Positions 1-7,471 of a stretch of DNA of 13,463 bases are shown in pieces. A program made the translations under genes and the position numbers. Under the pieces are notes generated by a model. The model did not search any database. It saw only the letters and a list, made by a program, of their open reading frames with translations, and was not told where the DNA came from. Source of the stretch: Methylotenera_A sp049687015 (GTDB lineage Bacteria; Pseudomonadota; Gammaproteobacteria; Burkholderiales; Methylophilaceae); NCBI GenBank assembly GCA_049687015.1, contig JBAVIP010000068.1, forward strand, positions 1 to 13,463, written 5' to 3'. Position 1 is the stretch's first letter, and each line of letters starts with the position of its first letter.

Positions 1-171
1 CAGCATACCTTTAGGTGGAGAAACACCTTTCAGTTCTTTGTATAGCTTGATCAAGCGTTCACGCGATAAGGTCGTTTGCGATTCAAGTAATTGCAACCTG
101 GCGCCAAGTTTAATCATCTGGATGGCCAGCTGGATTTGCTCTGATTCATTCACTACACTTTTCTTTTGCAT
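1..171 (-). CDS. flhC: Flagellar transcriptional activator FlhC, 5' part only (runs off the window)
   Basis: This is the N-terminal 57 residues of FlhC; the reading frame stays open to the window edge. FlhC joins FlhD in the FlhD4C2 complex, which binds DNA upstream of early flagellar promoters and activates transcription. The visible protein contains LGARLQLLESQT, LSRERLIKLYKEL and SPPKGML, which match the well-known N-terminal region of enterobacterial FlhC almost residue for residue. The start at 171 is supported by an AGGA ribosome site at 182-179, seven bases upstream. The zinc-binding cysteines of the family lie in the missing C-terminal part. It follows flhD by 55 bases on the same strand, the usual flhDC order, so the two are very probably co-transcribed. 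Confidence 0.95.
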   Translation of the reverse strand, partial: MQKKSVVNESEQIQLAIQMIKLGARLQLLESQTTLSRERLIKLYKELKGVSPPKGML

Positions 172-226
172 GATTCTTTCCTTTTCTAGGATCAGTATCT
201 GTTATGGTTCAATTAACCTGATGCAG

Positions 227-547
227 TTATGACGCCATTACACCGGCATTTTGACCCGCCATTAGCACAGCGGTATGTAAATGGGCCTGTGAGCGGTCTT
301 TTGTATAGTTGGTCAGCATGCCCAGGATGGCGCTGTCATCAAACCGGAAGCGCGCTAACATCATGTTGGTGCTGCAGAGCTTAAGCAACTGCAAAGTGCT
401 TAAGCCTTCCAGTAAATCAGCGATGTCTTTACTGATGCCTAAACGGAAGATTGCGGTCGCTTTATCTGCGCGAATCATTTGTTGCGCCAGCAATAAATAA
501 TTCAAGTTGGCATCTTTAATTTCTGACATTATTTCTGATTCGTTCAT
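227..547 (-). CDS. flhD: Flagellar transcriptional activator FlhD
   Basis: FlhD (106 residues) is the partner of FlhC in the master regulator of flagellar genes. The region NLNYLLLAQQMI followed by DKATAIFRLGI matches the conserved N-terminal half of enterobacterial FlhD, and the later cysteine in KLCSTN and the FRFDD segment also fit. The protein is slightly shorter than the roughly 116-119 residues of enteric FlhD, with the difference at the C-terminus. I keep the start at 547 because it aligns without a gap with the E. coli N-terminus; an internal Met seven codons in is possible but less likely. A modest GGGA ribosome site lies at 558-555. The gene is preceded by a long AT-rich leader that holds a double hairpin and a minus-strand sigma-28 promoter. 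Confidence 0.95.
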   Translation of the reverse strand: MNESEIMSEIKDANLNYLLLAQQMIRADKATAIFRLGISKDIADLLEGLSTLQLLKLCSTNMMLARFRFDDSAILGMLTNYTKDRSQAHLHTAVLMAGQNAGVMAS

Positions 548-656
548 TTTATTTTCCCATTCATTGTTCTTGGTTATTAAAAAGTTCGCTGTTCGTGTTA
601 GGCGTACTTTGAGCCTTTTAATTGAAACAAAATATTGGGGTTTGTCGGTTTTTTAG

Positions 657-711
657 GTAAGACAAGCGGACACACCCTTGTAGGTGTTTGTCTTACAAAC
701 ACCTACAAGGG
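657..711. repeat. Strong hairpin with two mutually exclusive folds in the flhD upstream leader
   Basis: Fold B is a perfect 17-base-pair stem: 675-691 pairs with 695-711 around a three-base loop (692-694). Fold A pairs 657-665 with 688-696 (9 bp) and 672-676 with 683-687 (5 bp), with a six-base bulge at 666-671 and a six-base loop. The two folds share bases 683-691 and 695-696, so they cannot both form. No T-run follows on either strand, so this is not a classical terminator. It lies 110-165 bases upstream of flhD and would be in the leader of any leftward transcript starting at the 921-947 promoter. It might be an RNA switch, an mRNA-stabilising element, a protein-binding palindrome or a copy of a dispersed repeat. 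The pairing is directly visible; the role is unknown. Confidence 0.85.
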
Positions 712-830
712 GTTATAAATATCGATATATTTCAAATACTTAAATTACTAAAATTGCTGCAGGATTTAATTTAAGCGCTGCTGGAATCTGTTAATTACTC
801 GATGTCATTTAAAAAATATCCTGAAAAAAT

Positions 831-857
831 TAAAGTTTTCTTTGTTGTTGCCGTTAA
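831..857 (+). promoter_or_regulatory. Sigma-28 (FliA) promoter facing the flhB operon
   Basis: The -35 box TAAAGTTT (831-838), an 11-base spacer and the -10 box GCCGTTAA (850-857) match the established FliA consensus TAAAGTTT-N11-GCCGATAA at 15 of 16 positions. Transcription would start near 864 and run right, with about 350 bases of leader before flhB. Since fliA is the fifth gene of that operon, this would give positive autoregulation. It could instead drive a small RNA in the spacer, though I see no terminator to define one. Confidence 0.65.
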
Positions 858-920
858 TTCATTTTCTACGCTCGAAGCTGCATTTTACAAAAAACAATAA
901 CGGCTTCAACTCATAAGTGT

Positions 921-947
921 GTATCGGCAGCACTTGAAAAAACTTTA
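921..947 (-). promoter_or_regulatory. Sigma-28 (FliA) promoter facing flhDC
   Basis: Read on the minus strand, TAAAGTTT (947-940), an 11-base spacer and GCCGATAC (928-921) match the FliA consensus at 15 of 16 positions. Transcription would start near 914 and run left toward flhD, about 370 bases away, through the hairpin at 711-657. It faces the promoter at 831-857, so the first 50 or so bases of the two transcripts would be complementary. Confidence 0.65.
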
Positions 948-1212
948 GGGTAATTTCTAAAAAAACCTGAAATATTTTATATCTCATTGTTTTTTATAAT
1001 TTAAATATTAAAAAAATAGCATCGTCTTCTTTCTGCCAAACAATCCCTCAGTCGCCGGCTTCAGGAAAGGCCAGTTTTCACCCTTTTATTCTCAAGATAC
1101 AAACACATTAATTTACTTAATAATGAATTCCATGAGCAAAAGTACGCAGCAAAAAAACCGGGTGTACTTTCTTAATTAACATTTCATGGAGCAAATAACT
1201 TAGGAAATCGTC

Positions 1213-2406
1213 ATGGCAGAAGACAGCGATTTAGAAAAAACAGAACAGGCCTCGCCCAAGCGCTTAGAAAGCGCACGGGAAGAAGGCGACGTACCCCGCT
1301 CTCGCGAGCTGGCGACTGTGACTGTGCTGTTTGCCGCGGGGTTGAGTTTGCTAATGATGGGCAATCACCTTCATCAGGCATTAAAGACAGTGATGAGCTC
1401 AGGTCTGCATTTTGACCGCACAATGGCTTTTGACGCATCGGTGCTGTTGATGAGAATGTCAGACAATGTCTATACACTGCTTCTGGCATTTGCGCCATTT
1501 GCGCTCATTTTACTGGTTGTGGCCATTGCCTCGCCGGCCCTGATTGGCGGCTGGATATTCAGCGGCAAAGCGCTCGCCCCACAATTCAGCCGCCTCAATC
1601 CGATGAAGGGTTTGGGCAATATGTTCTCCAAAAACGCTGCTATCGAACTAATTAAATCCATCGCCAAGACCATTTTAGTGGCGACCGTGGGCTACATCGT
1701 GGTTTCGCATGACATGGAACCGATTCTGTCACTTTCATTGCAGCCGCTTAAAACCAGCATCTCGCAAGTAAACGATTTAATGCTGACAGGCTTCCTGTCT
1801 ATTGTCAGCGCTTTGGTGTTTATCGCTGCCATTGATGTGCCCTACCAGCTTTACCACTACGCCAACAAACTGAAAATGACCAAAGAAGAGGTGCGCCAGG
1901 AATCTAAAGAATCCGAGGGCAATCCTGAAATCAAAGCCAGAGTTCGTCAACAGCAACGTGAAATGGCAAAGCGCAGAATGATGTCAGAAATACCAAAGGC
2001 TGATGTCGTCATTACCAACCCGACACACTATGCGGTTGCCATCAAGTACCAGGATGCAGGCATGCGCGCGCCTGTAGTCGTGGCCAAGGGCGCCGATGCC
2101 GTCGCTTTGAAGATTCGTGAAATCGCGGCCGAGCACAATGTACTGACCATGGAAGCACCCATGCTGGCACGCGCTTTATTCGCGCACACCGAGTTAGGTA
2201 ATGAAATTCCAGAGGCACTCTATTCTGCAGTCGCAGAAGTGCTGGCCTATGTATTCCAGATGCGCATATTCAAAAAAGAAGGCGGCTTCCGCCCAGAAGC
2301 ACCTAAAACCTTACCCGTTCCAGAAGAGTTGGATCCACATAGCTTGTTACCTGCTGCTGGCGTCCATGATTCTGAGTTATTTGAATCGAAAGTAGTTGCT
2401 TCATGA
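1213..2406 (+). CDS. flhB: Flagellar type III export switch protein FlhB
   Basis: FlhB (397 residues) is an inner-membrane component of the flagellar export apparatus. It controls the switch from rod/hook to filament substrates. The N-terminus DLEKTEQASPKRLESAREEG is the conserved family opening. Four hydrophobic segments follow in the first ~210 residues, then a charged linker and the cytoplasmic domain. The autocleavage motif NPTH is intact, with N269 and P270 at the same numbering as in E. coli. The start is supported by AGGA at 1202-1205, seven bases before the ATG. It overlaps flhA by four bases (ATGA), implying translational coupling. It is the first gene of the seven-gene operon; the upstream spacer contains a candidate FliA promoter and an isolated TATAAT. 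Confidence 0.97.
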   Translation: MAEDSDLEKTEQASPKRLESAREEGDVPRSRELATVTVLFAAGLSLLMMGNHLHQALKTVMSSGLHFDRTMAFDASVLLMRMSDNVYTLLLAFAPFALILLVVAIASPALIGGWIFSGKALAPQFSRLNPMKGLGNMFSKNAAIELIKSIAKTILVATVGYIVVSHDMEPILSLSLQPLKTSISQVNDLMLTGFLSIVSALVFIAAIDVPYQLYHYANKLKMTKEEVRQESKESEGNPEIKARVRQQQREMAKRRMMSEIPKADVVITNPTHYAVAIKYQDAGMRAPVVVAKGADAVALKIREIAAEHNVLTMEAPMLARALFAHTELGNEIPEALYSAVAEVLAYVFQMRIFKKEGGFRPEAPKTLPVPEELDPHSLLPAAGVHDSELFESKVVAS

Positions 2407-4487
2407 GTTCGCTTAACTTGCCAGCCTGGATGAACAATTTTGGTAGCCGCACCGTAGCGGCACCGTTGATTATTGTATTGCTGCTGGCCATGATGATATT
2501 GCCATTACCAGCCATTATATTGGACGTGTTATTCAGCTTTAACATCGCGCTGGCAATCCTGGTACTGCTCATCGGCCTGCAAACCACCAAAGCGCTTGAT
2601 TTCATTGCCTTTCCCACCGTATTGCTGGTAACCACCATGCTGCGACTATCCCTCAACGTGGCATCTACCCGTGTGGTGCTGACTGAAGGCCATGCCGGAC
2701 CAGACGCCGCAGGTAAGGTCATCGAAGCGTTTGGCCACTTCCTGATTGGCGGCAATTACACGGTGGGTATCGTGGTATTCGTTATCCTAACCATCATCAA
2801 CTTCACCGTTGTTACAAAAGGTGCTGGCCGTATTGCTGAAGTAGGCGCACGCTTTACCTTGGACGCCATGCCTGGCAAGCAGATGGCGATCGACGCTGAT
2901 TTGAATGCAGGTTTGATTGGTGAAGACGAGGCGCGCCGTCGCCGCACCGAAATCGGCCAGGAGTCAGAGTTCTATGGCGCGATGGATGGTGCCAGCAAAT
3001 ACGTGCGCGGGGATGCCATCGCCGGCATCCTGGTCATCATCATCAACATCGTAGGTGGGTTGATTGTCGGCGTAGTACAACATGACATGGCATTTGCCGA
3101 TGCTGTTAAGAACTATACCTTACTCGCCATCGGCGATGGACTGGTCGCGCAAATTCCTTCTCTCATCATCTCAGTAGCGGCGGGTGTTGTAGTATCACGT
3201 GTAGCTAATAACGAAGATATTGGCGGTCAGCTGATGACTCAACTGTTCTCTAATCCTAAAGTCATCTATATCACCGCAGGCATTATTGGCGGCATGGGCG
3301 CCATACCCGGCATGCCGCACTTTGCATTTCTGATGCTGGCAAGCATACTTGCGGGGATGGCTTATATAGTAGGTGAACAGAAAAAAAATACTGAAGCTGA
3401 GCCTGTGCTAGAAAACAAACAGGAACTAGTCACAGAAACCGAAGAAGCCAGCTGGGATGACGTAACCCCCGTGGATGTAGTTGGACTCGAAGTCGGTTAC
3501 CGCCTGATTCCATTGGTAGATAAAGCCCAAGGCGGCGACCTGCTCAAACGTATTAAAGGCTTGCGCAAAAAATTCGCGCAGGAAGTTGGCTTCTTGGCCC
3601 CCACTGTACACATTCGGGATAACCTGGAACTTAAGCCATCCAGCTATCGCATCACCCTTAAAGGCGTAGAGATAGCGAGCGGAGAATCACATTTTGGCCA
3701 ATTTCTGGCGATCGATCCCGGCATGGTGAGCGGAGCCTTACCAGGCCCTGCCACCTCAGACCCTGCATTTGGCCTGCCTGCAGTATGGATAGACGCCAAT
3801 ATGCGCGACGAAGCACAAAGCATGGGCTATACCGTGGTGGATGCTGGCACCGTGATTGCCACACACCTGAACCACATCATCTCACTGCATGCTGCCGAAT
3901 TATTAGGTCGCCAGGAAGCACAACAACTGCTCGACCATATCAGCAAAGAATCACCGAAACTGGTTGAAGATCTAGTACCAAAACTAGTATCTCTATCAAT
4001 CATTCAAAAGGTTCTGCAAAACCTGCTAGCTGAAGGCGTGCATATCCGCGACATGCGCACCATTGTTGAAACGCTTTCCGAACATGCGTCACACACGCAA
4101 GACACTAATGAACTGACTGCACTGGTTCGCGTGCAACTTGGCCGCGCCATCGTGCAGCAGTTATTTCCAACCGGCAATGAAGTTGCAGTCATGACGCTAG
4201 ACAATAACCTGGAACGCCTGCTCATGCAAGCCATGCAAAACAACACTGCAACAGGCGCTGCGATTGAACCAGGCATGGCAGAAACATTATCAAGGCAAGC
4301 CGAAGCCGCCGCAAAACAACAGGAACAGTTGGGAATGACGCCAGTGTTACTGGTTCCTTCACCGCTAAGGGCAACGCTCTCTAAATTCCTGCGTCGCGCT
4401 ATTCCACACTTACGTGTGTTATCTCACGAAGAATTACCTGATTCAAAAACCATACGTGTCACTAGTCTTATTGGAGGTCAAGCATGA
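2403..4487 (+). CDS. flhA: Flagellar type III export gate protein FlhA
   Basis: FlhA (694 residues, normal family length) is the large membrane protein that forms the nonameric ring of the flagellar export gate, coupling proton flow to secretion and docking chaperone-substrate complexes. Several membrane segments occupy roughly residues 18-320, followed by a linker and a large cytoplasmic domain to the C-terminus. The FHIPEP-family signature RLSLNVASTRVVL (81-93) is present. So is the conserved loop YGAMDGASKYVRGDAIAG from residue 201, with Asp205 corresponding to the functionally important Asp208 of enteric FlhA. The start overlaps the flhB stop as ATGA, and no strong ribosome site precedes it, so translation is probably coupled to flhB. 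Its own stop overlaps the flhF start in the same way. Confidence 0.97.
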   Translation: MSSLNLPAWMNNFGSRTVAAPLIIVLLLAMMILPLPAIILDVLFSFNIALAILVLLIGLQTTKALDFIAFPTVLLVTTMLRLSLNVASTRVVLTEGHAGPDAAGKVIEAFGHFLIGGNYTVGIVVFVILTIINFTVVTKGAGRIAEVGARFTLDAMPGKQMAIDADLNAGLIGEDEARRRRTEIGQESEFYGAMDGASKYVRGDAIAGILVIIINIVGGLIVGVVQHDMAFADAVKNYTLLAIGDGLVAQIPSLIISVAAGVVVSRVANNEDIGGQLMTQLFSNPKVIYITAGIIGGMGAIPGMPHFAFLMLASILAGMAYIVGEQKKNTEAEPVLENKQELVTETEEASWDDVTPVDVVGLEVGYRLIPLVDKAQGGDLLKRIKGLRKKFAQEVGFLAPTVHIRDNLELKPSSYRITLKGVEIASGESHFGQFLAIDPGMVSGALPGPATSDPAFGLPAVWIDANMRDEAQSMGYTVVDAGTVIATHLNHIISLHAAELLGRQEAQQLLDHISKESPKLVEDLVPKLVSLSIIQKVLQNLLAEGVHIRDMRTIVETLSEHASHTQDTNELTALVRVQLGRAIVQQLFPTGNEVAVMTLDNNLERLLMQAMQNNTATGAAIEPGMAETLSRQAEAAAKQQEQLGMTPVLLVPSPLRATLSKFLRRAIPHLRVLSHEELPDSKTIRVTSLIGGQA

Positions 4488-5875
4488 ACATTAAACGATT
4501 TTTCGGCAAAAACTCGCATGAGGCACTAAGCATGGTGCGCAGAGGATTGGGGGAAGATGCAATCATCATCTCCAACCGTGCGGTAAATGGGGGCAATGAA
4601 ATCATGGCCTGCAAAGAACAAGACATGCATGCCATGACCGCCAGTCAAGCGAGTCAACAAGCTGTACAAAGCAATGAACCGACAACATTGTTAGCGCTAA
4701 TTAACAAGAAAAATCGCACGCTGAGCTCCGATATAACTGCCAACAAGACTGTGCCTTCTCCTACTGAAATTAACGAACAAGTTGAAATGGGAAAACACGA
4801 AAAGATGCTCGAACAGGCCAAAATTAGAAGAATGCCGGCACCTTTGCAATTAATCTCCACTGAAGCTCCTAATCCACAAGGCACCGATCAACAATACGGC
4901 AAACAAATGGAAAACATGCTTAACGAGATGCGGGAAATGCGTCGTGTCGTTGAATCTCAGCTCACTACAATTTCGTGGAGTAATATCCAGCAGCGTGATG
5001 CTATCAAGTCAAAGACCTTAAGTAACCTATTGAATGCAGGCTTTAGCGCCTCGCTATCTAGACAATTAGCCGAAAAATTACCCCCTAATCTGGATAGCGA
5101 GAAATCAACCACCTGGGTTAAAAGCATACTTGCCAAGAACTTGAATTCGGTCGAAAACGAAACTGAGGTGTTGGATCAAGGCGGCATATTTGCCTTGATT
5201 GGCCCGACTGGCGTAGGCAAAACTACCACGATGGCGAAGATGGCAGCGCGCTATGTCATGAAGCATGGCACACAAAATCTGGGGCTTATTACCACTGACG
5301 CGTATCGTGTCGGTGGCCATGAACAGCTCAGGATTTACGGCAAGATTCTTGGCGTGATGGTACATGCGGTCAAAGATGAAGCTGACCTGAAAATTGCACT
5401 GGGCGAGCTCAAAAATAAACACACCATATTGATAGACACAGTTGGCGTAAGCCAGCGTGACCAGATGGTAGCAGAGCAAATTAGCATGCTTTCCAATACC
5501 AGTACTACTATTAAAAGATTGTTATGCCTGAATGCAACCAGCACTGGCGAAACACTTGCAGATGTAATCAAGGCATACAAAGGTAGGGGCCTAGATGGCT
5601 GCATCATCACCAAGCTGGATGAGGCTGCGACCATAGGAAGCACGCTGGATGTCATCATCAGAGAAAAACTCAAACTCTATTACACCACTAACGGCCAACG
5701 CGTTCCTGAAGATATACATCTGGCGAACAAACAGCAACTGGTTGAGCATGCCTTAAAACTAAGCTCTGCCCGCAATTGGCCATTCCAATTCCTGGATGAA
5801 GAATTGCCTTTTGTCATGGGCAACACCGTGCATCCGGCTAACACCTCTCAATTTGTGGAGGCAAGTTATGCTTAA
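4484..5875 (+). CDS. flhF: SRP-type GTPase FlhF, flagellar placement factor
   Basis: FlhF (463 residues) is a GTPase of the SRP/FtsY/FlhF class that recruits early flagellar parts to the cell pole in polar flagellates. The N-terminal B domain starts with the family opening MNIKRFFGKNSHEAL and is followed by a poorly conserved, probably flexible region to about residue 150. The NG domain carries G1 GPTGVGKT (240-247), a DAYRVGGHEQLRIYG segment, G3 as DTVG with Asp318, G4 TKLD (376-379) and a NGQRVPEDI segment. G3 has Val where SRP GTPases have Ala, a substitution I believe is common in FlhF. A strong GGAGG at 4473-4477 precedes the ATG. It overlaps flhA by four bases and flhG by eight. Confidence 0.96.
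   Translation: MNIKRFFGKNSHEALSMVRRGLGEDAIIISNRAVNGGNEIMACKEQDMHAMTASQASQQAVQSNEPTTLLALINKKNRTLSSDITANKTVPSPTEINEQVEMGKHEKMLEQAKIRRMPAPLQLISTEAPNPQGTDQQYGKQMENMLNEMREMRRVVESQLTTISWSNIQQRDAIKSKTLSNLLNAGFSASLSRQLAEKLPPNLDSEKSTTWVKSILAKNLNSVENETEVLDQGGIFALIGPTGVGKTTTMAKMAARYVMKHGTQNLGLITTDAYRVGGHEQLRIYGKILGVMVHAVKDEADLKIALGELKNKHTILIDTVGVSQRDQMVAEQISMLSNTSTTIKRLLCLNATSTGETLADVIKAYKGRGLDGCIITKLDEAATIGSTLDVIIREKLKLYYTTNGQRVPEDIHLANKQQLVEHALKLSSARNWPFQFLDEELPFVMGNTVHPANTSQFVEASYA
5857..5860 (+). promoter_or_regulatory. Ribosome binding site that fixes the flhG start
   Basis: GGAG ends seven bases before the ATG at 5868. It supports that start over the in-frame ATG at 5796, and it sits inside the final codons of flhF, consistent with coupled translation. 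Confidence 0.7.
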
Positions 5876-6722
5876 CTTTCAAAATAATCAAACTAAAAAC
5901 AAGCAAGTTCAAAACGATCAAGCTGCAGGGCTTAGGCGCATTATGGCCACGCCCAAACCTCGGGTGGTCTCAATATTATCCACTTCACCAAGCCGCGACC
6001 AGGCACGTCTCATGGCCAATCTAGCCACGCCGATAGCCGCTCAAGGAAGTGATGTTTTAATACTGCATGCGTCGCACGAATCCAGTGAAAGCATCTATGA
6101 AATTAACAAATTACCCGCGCTACTGGATGTGATCAACGCGAAATCTTTGTTGCAAAGTGCGATAAAAAATTCCGGAAACGGATTTTCTGTTGCCAAACTG
6201 ATGCCAAGCCATCAGATCGGCACGCCGTTGGACGGCATTCTGAGCGAGCAACTTAACAGTATTTTTAGCGAACTGGCGCAACTGTATGAAATTGTCCTAG
6301 TTGATGCCGCATTGAACTCAAGCCATTTATTGCCACTGAAAGCACTCAATGAGGGTGAGATTATTATTAAACTCACTCGCCATCCCGAATCCATCAAAGA
6401 GGCTTACTCGCTGATTAAGAAAATTTATAGTCAACTTGGCAGGCGTTCTTTTGGCATCATTGTCGATAACGCATCAGATGCTCAGGCACAGATTGTGTTC
6501 GGCAACATATCGCAAGTGGCAAGACTTTATATGCAAATTGAGCTGGAGTACTTTGGCGCAATCCCGCCCGATGTCCATCTCAGTCGTGCTGCTAAACTTG
6601 GCCGTTCCGTGATTGACGCATTTCCGCTGGCGACCGCCTCTACCGCGTTCAAACAGATTGCTCAACGGCTAGACGGCAAGCATGACCATGCAGTTAAAAC
6701 TAAGCTTGCTTCAATTATTTAA
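5868..6722 (+). CDS. flhG: Degenerate FlhG/FleN-type MinD-family protein
   Basis: This 284-residue protein occupies the flhG (fleN, ylxH) position after flhF. FlhG is a MinD-like ATPase that limits flagellar number and stimulates the FlhF GTPase. The N-terminal motif DQAAGLR (17-23) fits the DQAxxLR FlhF-activating helix. The fold appears kept: RVVSIL strand (32-37), VLIL strand (63-66), EIVLVDA (141-147), FGIIVDNAS (195-203) and LGRSVIDAFP (244-253). The deviant Walker A, normally KGGVGKT, is replaced around residues 37-46 by LSTSPSRDQA, and the usual LDAD after strand 2 reads LHAS, so ATP hydrolysis is doubtful. I chose the ATG at 5868, inside the flhF end, because GGAG lies at 5857-5860. 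An upstream in-frame ATG at 5796 adds 24 residues unlike FlhG. Confidence 0.88.
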   Translation: MLNFQNNQTKNKQVQNDQAAGLRRIMATPKPRVVSILSTSPSRDQARLMANLATPIAAQGSDVLILHASHESSESIYEINKLPALLDVINAKSLLQSAIKNSGNGFSVAKLMPSHQIGTPLDGILSEQLNSIFSELAQLYEIVLVDAALNSSHLLPLKALNEGEIIIKLTRHPESIKEAYSLIKKIYSQLGRRSFGIIVDNASDAQAQIVFGNISQVARLYMQIELEYFGAIPPDVHLSRAAKLGRSVIDAFPLATASTAFKQIAQRLDGKHDHAVKTKLASII

Positions 6723-6736
6723 GACAAAGGTTCTCT

Positions 6737-7471
6737 ATGTATACAATTCATGGAAAAAAAGATCAAAAGGACGGGATGCTCAGCCAGCATGCGACCTTAG
6801 TCAAGAAGCTTGCCTACCAGCTCAAGGCAAAGCTGCCGCCCAGTGTAGAGCTGGACGATTTAATACAAGCAGGCATGATGGGCTTGCTGGATGCGATTAA
6901 TCGTTACGAGGACATCCACGGTGCACAATTTGAAACCTATGCTGCACAAAGAATCCGCGGTTCCATGCTGGATGAATTACGTAATACAGACTGGCTACCA
7001 CGCAGCATGAGAAAAAGTATGCGTGACCTAGAAACGGCGATTAGTCAGCTTGAACAAGAGTTAGGCAGGCCACCTGCCGAAAAAGAAGTGGCTAAAAAAC
7101 TCAAGCTCTCACTAGACGATTACTACGACATGCTCGGCGATTGCAGTGGCCATCAACTGGTTTACTACGAAGATTTCCATGAGTCCGATAGCGGGGAACA
7201 CTTTCTCGACCGTTTTAAGGGTGACGACAGCAGCGACCCTCTCAAAGGATTACTGGCTGGCGATTTCCGTGACGCGCTGATTGAGGCTATCGATGGATTG
7301 CCAGAGCGAGAAAAAATATTGATGGGACTATATTACGAGCAAGAGCTTAACCTTAAAGAAATAGGCGTGGTAATGAATGTTTCCGAATCACGCGTTAGCC
7401 AACTACATAGTCAGGCTGTTGCCAGGCTACGTGCAAATCTAAAAGAGAAAGCATGGACTGGAGCAGTTTAG
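6737..7471 (+). CDS. fliA: Flagellar sigma factor FliA (sigma-28)
   Basis: FliA (244 residues) directs RNA polymerase to late flagellar genes such as flagellin, motor and chemotaxis genes. Region 2 is recognised by LVKKLAYQLKAKLPPSVELD and DDLIQAGMMGLLDAINRYE (about 21-58), continuing into FETYAAQRIRGSMLDELR. A region 3 segment with GRPPAEKEVAKKL (110-122) follows. Region 4 spans about 180-235, with the helix-turn-helix LNLKEIGVVMNVSESRVSQL at 205-223. It follows flhG by 14 bases with AAAGG at 6726-6730. Its 3' end overlaps motC by 19 bases. Two near-perfect sites for this sigma factor lie in the spacer upstream of the operon, suggesting autoregulation. Anti-sigma FlgM is not in the window. 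Confidence 0.97.
   Translation: MYTIHGKKDQKDGMLSQHATLVKKLAYQLKAKLPPSVELDDLIQAGMMGLLDAINRYEDIHGAQFETYAAQRIRGSMLDELRNTDWLPRSMRKSMRDLETAISQLEQELGRPPAEKEVAKKLKLSLDDYYDMLGDCSGHQLVYYEDFHESDSGEHFLDRFKGDDSSDPLKGLLAGDFRDALIEAIDGLPEREKILMGLYYEQELNLKEIGVVMNVSESRVSQLHSQAVARLRANLKEKAWTGAV

Larger units (their letters stand above)
548..1212. other. AT-rich intergenic control region between flhDC and the flhB operon
   Basis: About 665 bases separate the divergent flhD and flhB start codons. No protein gene is supported here. The region contains the double hairpin at 657-711, two facing sigma-28-type promoters at 831-857 and 921-947, and a perfect 7-base inverted repeat (850-856 with 898-904) linking the right-facing -10 box to the region between the promoters. 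A perfect TATAAT occurs at 995-1000 without a convincing -35. That could fit an activator-dependent class II promoter for flhB, but in such AT-rich DNA it could also be chance. A 7-base inverted repeat (1139-1145 with 1164-1170) lies just before the flhB ribosome site. I could not identify a secure housekeeping promoter for flhDC. Confidence 0.6.

Noticed and set aside
38..232. Plus-strand 64-codon frame over flhC and the flhD-flhC gap
   Set aside because: It is antisense to flhC, whose protein is clearly recognisable, and has no recognised features.
1006..1040. FlhDC-box-like halves (AAATAGC and TTTCTGCCA) upstream of flhB
   Set aside because: Each half matches the enteric consensus at about 10 of 16 positions, but only three bases separate them instead of 10-12, and they lie downstream of the candidate TATAAT at 995-1000.
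1123..1179. Possible 18-codon leader peptide before flhB
   Set aside because: No ribosome site precedes either ATG and the AT-rich sequence easily gives such short frames.
5796..5867. Upstream in-frame ATG giving flhG 24 extra residues
   Set aside because: It lies within flhF, the extra residues do not resemble FlhG, and the ATG at 5868 has a good GGAG ribosome site and puts the DQAxxLR motif near the N-terminus as expected.
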